A program made the translations under genes and the position numbers. 31,048 nt of DNA from Burkholderiales bacterium (lineage in GTDB: Bacteria; Pseudomonadota; Gammaproteobacteria; Burkholderiales; CAIKXV01), in contig JACMMK010000203.1 in assembly GCA_014379045.1 (NCBI GenBank), positions 1 to 31,048 on the forward strand, read 5' to 3'. The notes under the pieces are model-generated. The model had not been told where the DNA came from, ran no database searches, and saw only the letters and a program-made list of their open reading frames with translations. This document shows, piece after piece, positions 23,651 to 31,048 of the stretch. Position 1 is the first letter of the stretch, and each line of letters begins with the position of its first letter.

Positions 23651-24586
23651 TCAATCCAGCGCGGAGCCGAATGCCTCACGATACCGTACGCCGATCTCTG
23701 CCCGGTCGAAGCGATGGTTCTGTCCACCCCGGTGCGCAATCTTCAAGGCGCCGATCAACGAGGCGAGGCGCCCGACCGTCGGCCAGTCCATGCCCGCATT
23801 GATCCCATGCAATAAGCCGGCCCGGTAGGCATCCCCACATCCGGTCGGATCGATCACTGCCACCGGATTAACGCTCGGTATCTCGATCCGTTGACCTTTG
23901 GAATAGATGTGCGACCCCGCGCCGCCCAGGGTCACGATCAGCGCTTGCACGCTCGCCGCCAACGACTCGAGGGTCTGCCCGGTCCGCTCCTGCAACAGCT
24001 GCGCCTCGTAATCGTTCACGGTAACGTAAGTTGCCGCATCGATGAACCGCAGCAGTTCGGCGCCGTCGAACATCGGCAAACCCTGGCCCGGGTCGAAGAT
24101 GAACGGGATGCCGGCTGCGGCGAACTGCTGCGCATGCTCGATCATCCCGTCGCGCCCATCCGGGGCCACGATACCGAGTTCCACCCCGCTTGCATCGCCG
24201 ACCGCGTTCAGCTGCGAATGGTTCATCGCGCCCGGATGGAACGCGGTGATCTGGTTGTCGTCCAGATCGGTGGTGATGAAAGCCTGCGCGGTAAAGCTGT
24301 CGGGAACCTTGCGCACATGCCTGCGCGACATCCCCATGGCGTCGAGGCGGGCGAGGTACGGCTCTGCATCGTCGCCGACGGTCGCCATGATTATCGGCTC
24401 GGTGCCGAGCATCTTCAATGTGTAGGCGATATTGCCCGCGCAGCCGCCGAACTCGCGACGCATCTCGGGTACCAGAAAAGCCACGTTGAGCATGTGGATC
24501 TTTTCCGGAAGGATGTGATTCTTGAACCGATCGGCGAACACCATGATGGTGTCGTAGGCGATCGAACCGCAGATGAGCGTGGACAT
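23651..24586 (-). CDS. PfkB-family carbohydrate/adenosine-type kinase
   Basis: This 311-residue ribokinase-fold enzyme has the N-terminal LICGSIAYDTI, the substrate-binding GGCAGNIAYTLKMLG (47-61), and the C-terminal anion-hole signature DPTGCGDAYRAGLLHG (246-261) with catalytic base Asp252. VTLGGAGS at about 218-225 is the ATP-region turn. The family transfers ATP phosphate to sugars or nucleosides, and the GCAGN motif resembles adenosine-kinase-like and related bacterial members rather than fructose kinases. The substrate stays open. The ATG at 24586 is used because the upstream extension lacks any similarity. A TATACT -10-like box lies at 24627-24632, about 40 bp upstream. Confidence 0.9.
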   Translation of the reverse strand: MSTLICGSIAYDTIMVFADRFKNHILPEKIHMLNVAFLVPEMRREFGGCAGNIAYTLKMLGTEPIIMATVGDDAEPYLARLDAMGMSRRHVRKVPDSFTAQAFITTDLDDNQITAFHPGAMNHSQLNAVGDASGVELGIVAPDGRDGMIEHAQQFAAAGIPFIFDPGQGLPMFDGAELLRFIDAATYVTVNDYEAQLLQERTGQTLESLAASVQALIVTLGGAGSHIYSKGQRIEIPSVNPVAVIDPTGCGDAYRAGLLHGINAGMDWPTVGRLASLIGALKIAHRGGQNHRFDRAEIGVRYREAFGSALD

Positions 24587-24626
24587 GGTTCGGGGCGGCC
24601 GCGTAGTAGTCGAAGAAACCGCCGCG

Positions 24627-24632
24627 AGTATA
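24627..24632 (-). promoter_or_regulatory. Possible -10 element (TATACT) for the PfkB-family kinase
   Basis: The sequence TATACT occurs on the minus strand about 40 bp before the kinase start in the otherwise GC-rich gap 24587-24704. A recognisable -35 hexamer is not present at 17 bp, so this is a weak call based on the hexamer and position only. Confidence 0.25.
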
Positions 24633-24704
24633 ACTGCCGGTTGTCGGGGTTCCGGCACGCAGGCCGCCTCGACGCCAGCCCATGCTTCGTCCGCTACCGC
24701 CGTG

Positions 24705-25238
24705 TCAGAGCCAGATCACCGTGGTCGCAACGAGGGCGCCGAGCAGGGCGCCGGCGATCACGTCGCTCGGGTAATGCAACCCGAGTGCCACCCGGGACAG
24801 CGCCACCATCAGCGTGAAGGGAAGCAGCAGCGGCGCGAGAACGGGGTACCAGGCGAGCGCGACGATGCTGAACGCGACCGCGTGCAACGTGTGCCCGGAC
24901 GGAAAACTGTAGAGATCGAGCGGCGCGGTGCCGAGCCGGATGTCGGTGTAGAGCTGGTAGGGGCGCGGGCGCGAGGTGCGCCCCTTCAGCCAGCGATAGA
25001 GGGCGATGCAGATCAGCCCGGTGAGCACCATCCGTAACACCGGTTCGCGCGCACGTGCGCCGTCGAACACCAGCAACGCCGCCATCAACGCATACCAGAA
25101 CACCCCGTCACCGAGCCGGCTCGCCACCTGTAGCGGCACGCATACCCACGGACGCACGCCAACCCGGTTGGCGCAGCGGCACAGTTCGCCTTCCCAGGCG
25201 CTAAACCGCGCGAGCGGGTAGCGCAGTCGTAGGTTCAT
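24705..25238 (-). CDS. PAP2-family membrane phosphatase
   Basis: This 177-residue integral membrane protein has the three phosphatidic-acid-phosphatase-2 motifs: KGRTSRPRP (85-93), FPSGHT (112-117) and SRVALGLHYPSD (148-159, with His155 and Asp159). Several hydrophobic segments (about 47-58, 68-83, 119-147, 160-177) would place the active site at the periplasmic face. Such enzymes dephosphorylate lipid phosphates such as undecaprenyl pyrophosphate or phosphatidic acid. Its start overlaps the end of the GT4 glycosyltransferase gene by 38 bp, which implies tight co-expression and a joint role in envelope lipid or glycolipid metabolism. Confidence 0.9.
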   Translation of the reverse strand: MNLRLRYPLARFSAWEGELCRCANRVGVRPWVCVPLQVASRLGDGVFWYALMAALLVFDGARAREPVLRMVLTGLICIALYRWLKGRTSRPRPYQLYTDIRLGTAPLDLYSFPSGHTLHAVAFSIVALAWYPVLAPLLLPFTLMVALSRVALGLHYPSDVIAGALLGALVATTVIWL

Positions 25239-26376
25239 CGATCGGAAGTCCGGAAGCCATCTTGCGCAGGATGGTCTCGAAGCGGTCGGTCACGTGGTCC
25301 CAACTCACCCGCTGCGCACTCACCCGAGCCTGCCGGCCGATCTCGGTCGCGCGTTCGCGGTCGAGCGCGAGTGCGCAGGCCAGCTTGGTGAAGCTCGCGG
25401 CATCGTCGACCGGCACCGTTAATCCGTTTACCGCATGCCGGATATGCTCGCGGGCGGCCGCATAGTCGTAGGCGACGACCGCCAAGCCACTGGCCATCGC
25501 CTCGACCGTGACGTTGCCGTAGGTCTCACTGAGACTGGGGAAGAGGAAGATATCGCCGCTCGCATAGTGCGCGCCGAGCTCCTCGCCGCGGCGGGTGCCG
25601 CTGAACACGACGCCCGGATACTTCTCGGCGAGACCCGCACGGATAGGCCCGTCGCCGACCAGCACGAGCTTGGCATCGGCCACTTCGCGACGCATCGCAG
25701 CGAACGTGTCGAACACCACTTCGATGTTCTTCTCGCGTGCGATGCGGCCGACGTAGAGCACCACCAACGTGGCATCGGTCGCTCCCCATTCGGCGCGCAA
25801 TGCCTGCGAACGGCGGCGCGGATCGAACAGTTCGGTGTCGACCCCGCGCGCGACGATCGCAAGATTGCGATAGCCGTCGCTCTTCAACTCGTCGCGCAGT
25901 TCGCGCGTCGGCACCAGCGTGCACAGCGACGCATTGTGCAGCCAGCGCAGATACGTCTCTAGCACCGGCCGCATCCAGCCGATGCCGTAGTGGCGGCTGT
26001 ACATCGGGAAATGGGTATGGAAATCGGTCCCGACGGGAATGCCCAGCCGCCTCGCGGCGCGCAGTGCGGAGCCTCCAAGGGGGCCTTCGGTGATGATCTG
26101 CACGACGTCGGGACGCCATTCGCGCCAGAGCGACTCGAAGCGCGCTCTGGCCGGAAGACCCATCCGAAGTTCGGGATAGCGCGGGATCGGAAAGCCGGTA
26201 AACAACGCTTCCTCGATCCGTTCGTCTTGGCGCGGCTTGTCGTCGCGCCCCTGACGGGGACGGCAAATGTGAAGATTGTGGCCGCGTGCTGCGAGCGCAT
26301 CGACGAACCGACCGGTGGTCATGGCCACCCCGTTGATCTCGGGCGGATAAGTCTCGGTCACCAGCGCAATGCGCAT
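25201..26376 (-). CDS. GT4-family glycosyltransferase (MgtA/PimB-like)
   Basis: This 391-residue GT-B retaining glycosyltransferase starts with MRIALVTETYPPEINGVA, typical of GDP-mannose-dependent alpha-mannosyltransferases. FHTHFPMYSRHYG is near residue 118, and the donor-site segment is VLYVGRIAREKNIEVV (about 209-224). The EX7E motif reads SETYGNVTVEAMASG (about 289-303). It likely adds a sugar, often mannose or glucuronic acid, to a membrane lipid. Exact donor and acceptor are not determined. The downstream PAP2 gene overlaps it, and together they resemble a small envelope glycolipid module. It lies at the left edge of a 285-bp non-coding stretch. Confidence 0.9.
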   Translation of the reverse strand: MRIALVTETYPPEINGVAMTTGRFVDALAARGHNLHICRPRQGRDDKPRQDERIEEALFTGFPIPRYPELRMGLPARARFESLWREWRPDVVQIITEGPLGGSALRAARRLGIPVGTDFHTHFPMYSRHYGIGWMRPVLETYLRWLHNASLCTLVPTRELRDELKSDGYRNLAIVARGVDTELFDPRRRSQALRAEWGATDATLVVLYVGRIAREKNIEVVFDTFAAMRREVADAKLVLVGDGPIRAGLAEKYPGVVFSGTRRGEELGAHYASGDIFLFPSLSETYGNVTVEAMASGLAVVAYDYAAAREHIRHAVNGLTVPVDDAASFTKLACALALDRERATEIGRQARVSAQRVSWDHVTDRFETILRKMASGLPIDEPTTALPARAV

Positions 26377-26661
26377 TGCGTGCTTCCCACGTCGACCAGC
26401 TCGGCGTGCAAGGGGTCTATCACACCGCGAAGCATCACCCTACGGCAAGACGCGCCCGTGACGCAACGGTGATCATTTTATTAAGCCGGGCAGGCGCTCG
26501 CGCCAACGCGCGACGCGTCGGCTCGGCTAACATGATCTACCGTTCTTCGCTAACGCGCAGGTCATGCCCGGCTATGACCTCGCGTTCGGCTCGAAGGTCC
26601 GCCGCGCGTAGCCGCCGCGATCGCCCCTACGCCTCGCCAATCGTTCCCCGTCAGGATCTCC
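26377..26661. other. Intergenic region between divergent glycosyltransferase and small unknown gene
   Basis: No convincing gene or RNA is seen in these 285 bases. An AT-rich patch around 26464-26484 (ATCATTTTATTAAG) could carry a promoter for the minus-strand glycosyltransferase, since TAAAAT appears on that strand, but no matching -35 is clear. The apparent open frames here are GC-driven. Confidence 0.5.
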
Positions 26662-26988
26662 ATGACCAGCCACCTTCCCTACCGCGCCACCACGGCCAGT
26701 GGCGAAACGATCGATGTCACTTTCGATCTGCACGGTGAGACGCGTAGCGCCGATGATGTGTCGACGCTGTTGACCGCTATCCTTGCCGCCATCGACGCGG
26801 GCGTCACGGCGCAGGCGAAGGTGAGCAACGGTGATGTGATGCAGGCCCTCGCCATGGCGCTGTCGCTGCGTGCGGCGATGATTCCCGCCCCGCGCACCGT
26901 GACCGAACCGCTGGCGCGCGATCTGCTCGACACGGCGCTTGCCTGTGCGAGTTTCGCGCAGCGGGTGCCGGTTGCCGATCATGCCTGA
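26662..26988 (+). CDS. Small hypothetical protein upstream of the DNA repair operon
   Basis: This 108-residue protein matches no family I recognise. It has no signal peptide or membrane segment. The N-terminal third (GETIDVTFDLHGETRSADDVS) looks like a beta hairpin. The rest is Ala/Leu-rich and probably helical, with ILAAIDAGV and MQALAMALSLRAAM. The ATG at 26662 has AGGA seven bases upstream. The gene ends 49 bp before the ligase-associated exonuclease and on the same strand, so co-transcription with the repair genes is possible. Its coding status rests on codon bias, the ribosome binding site and gene position. Confidence 0.6.
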   Translation: MTSHLPYRATTASGETIDVTFDLHGETRSADDVSTLLTAILAAIDAGVTAQAKVSNGDVMQALAMALSLRAAMIPAPRTVTEPLARDLLDTALACASFAQRVPVADHA

Positions 26989-27037
26989 AGCGTACGTGTG
27001 CCTGCCGGTGGCCATGCGGACCGCCGAGCGCTAGACC

Positions 27038-28165
27038 ATGGCGGTGCTCGAGTTGCGCGCCTCCGGCCTGTATTGCCCGGCGGGAGACTTCCATATCGAC
27101 CCGTGGCGCCCGGTCGACCGGGCGATTCTCACCCATGCGCATGCCGACCACGCACGCCGCGGTCACGGGCGATACCTCGCCCAGCGCGATGCGCTCGGGG
27201 TGCTGCGTACGCGGCTCGGCGATGTCGAAATCGACGCGATCGGTTACCGCGAACCGGTCGTCATCGGTGGCGCTCGGGTGTCGCTGCATCCGGCCGGCCA
27301 TGTGCTCGGATCCGCGCAGGTCCGGGTCGAAGTGGCCGGCGAGATCTGGGTGGTTACCGGCGACTACAAGCTCGATAGCGATCCGACCTGCGCGCCGTTC
27401 GAACCCGTGCGCGCGCACACCCTGATTACTGAGTCGACGTTCGGGCTGCCGGTGTACCGTTGGGCCACGCCAGCGCAACTCGCCGGCGAGATCGATGAGT
27501 GGTGGCGGCGCAATGCAGAGCTCGGCCGCGCGAGCGTCGTCTTCGCCTATGCCTTCGGCAAGGCGCAGCGCATCCTGGCCGGCGTCGACGCGTCGATCGG
27601 GCCGATCGTCTGCCATGGCGCCGTCGAGACCCTGAACCGTCGTTACCGCGAGGCCGGCGTCGCGCTGCCGCCGACGATGATGGTGAGCGATCTCACCGAC
27701 GCCGCCGAGCGCAAGCGCCTCGGTCGCGCACTCGTCGTTGCACCGCCGTCGGCGCAGTCGACGCCTTGGATGCGCCGCTTTCCGGACCCGAGCGATGCGT
27801 TCGCGTCGGGCTGGATGCAGTTGCGCGGGGCCCGCCGTCGCCGCGGTGTCGACCGCGGATTCGTCATGTCCGATCACGCCGACTGGCCTGGCCTCAATCG
27901 CGCGATCGAAGCGAGCGGGGCGCACTGCGTCTATGCGACGCACGGCTACTCGGCGTCGCTCGCGCGATATCTTACCGAGCGCGGTCTGGACGGGCGTACC
28001 TTCGACACCCGCGAGTTCGATGCGCAGTACGGCGGGGACGCCGACGACACCAGCGCGGCGGACTTGGCCTCTGCCAGCGCGTCGAGCGCGCAAGGCAGTG
28101 CGCAACCCGAGCCCCCGACGCAGCTGCCACTGCACGCGGTGCGCGACGCATCCGACGATGCGTGA
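27038..28165 (+). CDS. Ligase-associated MBL-fold DNA exonuclease
   Basis: This 375-residue metallo-beta-lactamase-fold protein is of the beta-CASP-like, ligase-associated exonuclease group. The metal motif LTHAHADHARRG begins near residue 31. Further ligands are in HPAGHVLGSAQV (His88), VVTGDYKLD (Asp109) and a C-terminal VMSDHADWPG. These proteins co-occur with an ATP-dependent ligase and an Lhr-like helicase in bacterial DNA damage response operons. The last 40 or so residues form an unusual Ala/Ser/Pro-rich tail after the catalytic domain. The stop overlaps the ligase start by 8 bp, implying translational coupling. Confidence 0.9.
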   Translation: MAVLELRASGLYCPAGDFHIDPWRPVDRAILTHAHADHARRGHGRYLAQRDALGVLRTRLGDVEIDAIGYREPVVIGGARVSLHPAGHVLGSAQVRVEVAGEIWVVTGDYKLDSDPTCAPFEPVRAHTLITESTFGLPVYRWATPAQLAGEIDEWWRRNAELGRASVVFAYAFGKAQRILAGVDASIGPIVCHGAVETLNRRYREAGVALPPTMMVSDLTDAAERKRLGRALVVAPPSAQSTPWMRRFPDPSDAFASGWMQLRGARRRRGVDRGFVMSDHADWPGLNRAIEASGAHCVYATHGYSASLARYLTERGLDGRTFDTREFDAQYGGDADDTSAADLASASASSAQGSAQPEPPTQLPLHAVRDASDDA

Positions 28166-29765
28166 GTTCGCGGCGCTGTACCGGGCGCTCGATTCGACGA
28201 CGTCGATCCGCGCAAAGCGCAGCGCCCTCGCGGCTTACTTCGCCGACACCGAGCCCGCGGATGCGGCATGGGCGGTGTACTTCCTGTGTGGCGGCAAGCC
28301 CCGGCAGGCCGTGCCGTCGAAAACCTTGCGCGCGCTGGCCGCGCAGAGCGCCGGAATTCCCGACTGGCTGTTCGAGGAAAGCTATCAGGCGGTGGGAGAC
28401 CTGGCCGAGACGATCGCGCATCTGTTGCCGCCGGCGACCGGCAGCGCCAGCGATCTGCCTCTGCATGTCTGGGTCGAGCAGCGACTGCTCGGGATCCGGG
28501 CGCTGGCACCCGACGCGCTGGCGCCGACGCTGCTCGCGTGGTGGGATGAGCTCGACGCATCGGGGCGTTTCGTCTGGAACAAGCTGATCACCGGCAGCTT
28601 CCGGGTCGGCGTGTCGCGCCAGCTCGTCGTGCAGGGCGTCGCCGAATCGACCGGACTGTCGGCACAGACGATCGCCGAACGCCTGACCGGCGAATGGCAG
28701 CCGAATGTCGAGTCGTGGCACCGGCTGATCGATCGCAACGACCAGGACGTACCGCCGGGGCGACCGTATCCGTTCTTTCTCGCGCATCCGATCGCCGCCC
28801 CGGTGGAAGCGCTCGGCGCGCGCAGCCACTGGGCGGCCGAATGGAAGTGGGACGGCATCCGCGCCCAGATCGTGCGCCGCGCCGGCGCGCTGTTCATCTG
28901 GTCGCGCGGGGAGGAACTGGTGACCGAGCGCTTCCCCGAAGTCGCGCTGATCGCCGGGCGGCTGCCGGACGGGTGCGTCGTCGACGGCGAACTCGTCGCC
29001 TGGCGCGAGGGTCGGGTCGCGCCGTTCGCCGTCCTGCAGCAGCGGATCGGACGCAAGACCGTGTCTGCGGCGATGCTCGCGAAAGCGCCGGTCGGGTTTC
29101 TCGCCTACGACCTGCTCGAGCATCAAGGGCTCGATGTCCGTGCACGGCCGTTCGCGGCGCGACGTGCCGCGCTGGAGACCGTCGTTGCCGCGGTTGCGTG
29201 CGACGCCTTCGGCGTGTCGCCGCTGATCGAGACCGAGTCGTGGAGCGAACTCGCGCGGTTGCGGCTCGACTCGCGCGCGCGCGGTGTCGAAGGCGTGATG
29301 CTGAAACGCCTCGATTCGGCCTATGGTATCGGTCGCACTCGCAGCAGTCCGATCGGCGAGTGGTGGAAGTGGAAGATCGACCCGTTGTCGATCGACGCGG
29401 TCCTGATCTATGCGCAGCGCGGCCACGGCCGGCGCGCGAGTCTCTACACCGACTACACGTTCGCGTTGTGGCAGGCGGGGGCGCTGGTGCCGTTTGCCAA
29501 GGCCTACTCGGGGCTCACCGATGCGGAGATCGCCGAGGTCGACGGCTTCATCCGCCACAACACGGTCGAGAAGTTCGGACCGGTACGCAGCGTCACCCCG
29601 AAACTCGTGTGCGAGATCGGTTTCGAAGGCATCGCGATCAGCGCGCGGCACAAGTCCGGAATCGCCGTGCGTTTTCCACGCATCCTGCGGCTGCGCACCG
29701 ACAAACGAATCGAGGATGCGGATTCGCTCAAGCGCTTGCGCGAGCTCGCACGCAGCCTCGGATGA
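28158..29765 (+). CDS. ATP-dependent DNA ligase (ligase-associated repair operon type)
   Basis: The start at 28158 lies inside the exonuclease gene end and gives 535 residues. An N-terminal DNA-binding domain (about 1-200) precedes the nucleotidyltransferase domain with motif I EWKWDGIR, adenylated Lys230. Motif III is VVDGELVAW (274-282), motif IV is GVEGVMLKR and motif V is WWKWKID. An OB-fold domain follows to the end (GFEGIAISARHKSGIAVRFPR). The architecture matches the stand-alone LigB/LigC-type ligases of the exonuclease-ligase-helicase operon rather than multifunctional LigD, since no polymerase or phosphoesterase domain and no Ku gene is present. The stop overlaps the DUF429 start. 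Confidence 0.94.
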   Translation: MREFAALYRALDSTTSIRAKRSALAAYFADTEPADAAWAVYFLCGGKPRQAVPSKTLRALAAQSAGIPDWLFEESYQAVGDLAETIAHLLPPATGSASDLPLHVWVEQRLLGIRALAPDALAPTLLAWWDELDASGRFVWNKLITGSFRVGVSRQLVVQGVAESTGLSAQTIAERLTGEWQPNVESWHRLIDRNDQDVPPGRPYPFFLAHPIAAPVEALGARSHWAAEWKWDGIRAQIVRRAGALFIWSRGEELVTERFPEVALIAGRLPDGCVVDGELVAWREGRVAPFAVLQQRIGRKTVSAAMLAKAPVGFLAYDLLEHQGLDVRARPFAARRAALETVVAAVACDAFGVSPLIETESWSELARLRLDSRARGVEGVMLKRLDSAYGIGRTRSSPIGEWWKWKIDPLSIDAVLIYAQRGHGRRASLYTDYTFALWQAGALVPFAKAYSGLTDAEIAEVDGFIRHNTVEKFGPVRSVTPKLVCEIGFEGIAISARHKSGIAVRFPRILRLRTDKRIEDADSLKRLRELARSLG

Positions 29766-30649
29766 CCGTTGCGCGCGCGCCGACGCGTCTGCTCGGCGTG
29801 GACTTCACCAGTGCCCCACGCCGCGCGAAGCCGATCACGGTGGCGCGCGCGCGCCTCGAAGGCAACCGGGTCGAAGTCGAGGCGATCGCCGCGCTGGACG
29901 GCTTTGAAGCATTCGAGCGTTTGCTGACCGAACCCGGGCCCTGGGTCGGGGGGTTCGATTTTCCGTTCGGACTGCCGCGCGCGGCGGTGGCCGAGCTGGG
30001 ATGGCCGCTCGACTGGTCGGCGCTGGTCACGCACTGCGCTGCGATGTCGCGCGCGACCTTCCGCGCACGGCTCGACGAGCATCGCAACGCGCGCGCCCCC
30101 GGGGATCGCTATCTCCATCGCGGCGTCGATCGGGCGGCGGGTTCGCACAGCGCGCTCAAGCTGGTCAATCCGCCGGTCGCGTTGATGTTTCTGGAAGGTG
30201 CGCCGCGCCTGCTGCGTGCCGGCGTGACCGTCGCCGGAATGCTCCCCGGCGATCCGCAGCGCATCGCGCTCGAGGCCTATCCCGGTCATGTCGCGCGCGC
30301 CATCAAGCGCGCGTCGTACAAGAGCGACACCCGGGCCAAGCAGACCCCGGCGCGCGCGAGTACGCGCGCCGACGTCCTGGCAGCGATGATCCGCGGTGAC
30401 AACCGTCTCGGCTTAGCCCTGGCCGGCGCGTCGGACCTCATCGCCCTGGCGCAGGTGGACGCGAGCGGCGACACCCTCGATGCGATGATCTGTGCGATGC
30501 AGGCGGGCTGGGCAGCGCAGCGCCCGAACTACGGCTATGCGCACGACGTCGATCCGCTAGAGGGCTGGATCGCGGGCGTTGCCGCGCCGTGCAGCCCCGC
30601 GTCGCAACCGGCTGCCGTGGATATTCCCAGCGCGACATTGTGCCGTTGA
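29762..30649 (+). CDS. DUF429 protein within the DNA repair operon
   Basis: The ATG at 29762 overlaps the ligase stop in ATGA fashion and gives 295 residues. The N-terminus LLGVDFTSAPRRAKP, then GGFDFPFGLPR near residue 62 and LEAYPGHVARA near 180, fit the DUF429 family, whose proteins are predicted to have an RNase H-like fold with conserved Asp residues (here Asp in GVDF and GFDF). The DTLDAMICAMQAGWA near residue 239 adds another conserved Asp. No activity is established. The gene is followed eight bases later by the GTG of an Lhr-like helicase. Its position between ligase and helicase is not the usual arrangement of this operon and suggests a nucleic-acid-processing role. Confidence 0.75.
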   Translation: MTVARAPTRLLGVDFTSAPRRAKPITVARARLEGNRVEVEAIAALDGFEAFERLLTEPGPWVGGFDFPFGLPRAAVAELGWPLDWSALVTHCAAMSRATFRARLDEHRNARAPGDRYLHRGVDRAAGSHSALKLVNPPVALMFLEGAPRLLRAGVTVAGMLPGDPQRIALEAYPGHVARAIKRASYKSDTRAKQTPARASTRADVLAAMIRGDNRLGLALAGASDLIALAQVDASGDTLDAMICAMQAGWAAQRPNYGYAHDVDPLEGWIAGVAAPCSPASQPAAVDIPSATLCR

Positions 30650-30657
30650 GGCTTCCC

Positions 30658-31048
30658 GTGCAGCTTCGCGGCTGGTTCGCGGCCCGCGGCTGGCGGCCGT
30701 TCCCGTTCCAGCGCGAGGTGTGGGAGGCCTATGCACAGGGCAGCAGCGGCTTGCTGCATGCGACGACCGGCGCCGGCAAGACGTATTCGGTGTGGTTCGC
30801 CGCGCTGATCGACGGCCTGCGCGGCGGCGCGCGCCGCGGCAAACCGCTGCCCTACACGGTGCTGTGGGTGACGCCGATGCGCGCCCTGGCGACCGACACC
30901 GCGCGTGCATTGATCGAGCCGCTGGCCGAACTCGGTCTCGATTGGACTGTCGGGCTACGCACCGGCGACACCCGAAGTGCGGAGCGCGCGCGCCAGCAGC
31001 GCAAGCCACCGACCGCGCTGGTCACCACGCCGGAGAGCCTCACGCTGA
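30658..31048 (+). CDS. Ligase-associated Lhr-like DEAD/DEAH helicase (5' part, runs off window)
   Basis: The reading frame starts at GTG 30658 (an in-frame TTG at 30646 is an alternative) and stays open to the window end. The visible 130 residues hold the N-terminal half of a superfamily 2 helicase: a Q-motif-like region FPFQREVWEAYAQG, Walker A ATTGAGKT (about 40-47), motif Ia VTPMRALATDTARAL and TTPESLTL near the edge, which is characteristic of Lhr-type helicases. These unwind or translocate along DNA in the exonuclease-ligase repair system. The C-terminal domains and any PdeM-like phosphoesterase partner lie beyond the window. Confidence 0.9.
   Translation, partial: MQLRGWFAARGWRPFPFQREVWEAYAQGSSGLLHATTGAGKTYSVWFAALIDGLRGGARRGKPLPYTVLWVTPMRALATDTARALIEPLAELGLDWTVGLRTGDTRSAERARQQRKPPTALVTTPESLTL

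Noticed and set aside
28158..29765. Classical LigD non-homologous end-joining system
   Set aside because: The ligase lacks polymerase and phosphoesterase domains and there is no Ku gene in the window; the neighbours fit the ligase-associated exonuclease-helicase operon instead.
1..31048. CRISPR arrays, insertion sequences, prophage genes, toxin-antitoxin pairs
   Set aside because: No regular short-spaced repeats, transposase, integrase or phage structural genes were seen; the only repeat is the two-copy element at the left edge.

Overview
The window is high-GC, densely coded chromosomal DNA of a Proteobacterium, most likely a betaproteobacterium of the order Burkholderiales. The main reason is six periplasmic tricarboxylate-type solute-binding proteins of the Bug family, an expansion typical of that order, set among small catabolic gene groups with LysR and IclR regulators. 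No genus can be named from the sequence alone.

Layout. 1-180: two copies of a 117-bp direct repeat, each with a hairpin. 226-3738 (+): an AtuA-family (DUF1446) protein and two tandem Bug receptors. 3800-6185 (-): a Bug receptor abutting an FAD-dependent oxidoreductase, divergent from a LysR regulator (6321-7220). 7260-8249 (-): another Bug receptor, divergent from an alpha/beta hydrolase, a TauD/TfdA-type dioxygenase and a further Bug receptor (8307-11286, +). 11330-12844 (+): a secreted hypothetical protein and an enoyl-CoA hydratase. 12909-14606 (-): an aldo/keto reductase and a fumarylacetoacetase-family hydrolase, divergent from a second aldo/keto reductase (14696-15529). 15684-17171 (+): an animal-type heme peroxidase with an AT-richer leader, followed by tRNA-Arg(CCG) on the minus strand. 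17501-18379 (+): an HGGAW-type hydrolase. 18417-22128: a Bug receptor divergent from an IclR regulator, and a VOC protein plus flavin monooxygenase operon facing it.

From 22279 onward the content becomes more housekeeping-like: apaH, a glycine-zipper lipoprotein, a PfkB-family sugar/nucleoside kinase, a PAP2 phosphatase overlapping a GT4 glycosyltransferase, and a small unknown protein. The right end (27038-31048) is a ligase-associated DNA repair operon: an MBL-fold exonuclease, an ATP-dependent DNA ligase, a DUF429 protein and the start of an Lhr-like helicase, with overlapping or nearly touching genes.

How the genes fit together. The left two thirds looks like scavenging and beta-oxidation or ring-cleavage-type catabolism of organic acids: binding proteins capture substrates in the periplasm, and the adjoining hydrolases, oxidoreductases, dioxygenase, hydratase and FAH hydrolase could process them. 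Substrates cannot be read from the sequence. No TctA/TctB membrane subunits are present, so the receptors are orphans within this window.

The most notable observations are the DUF429 gene embedded in the ligase-helicase repair operon, an aldo/keto reductase whose catalytic Asp position is Val, a heme peroxidase that may have been acquired next to a tRNA 3' end, stop-codon-spanning hairpins between convergent genes, and the 117-bp hairpin repeat at the left edge.
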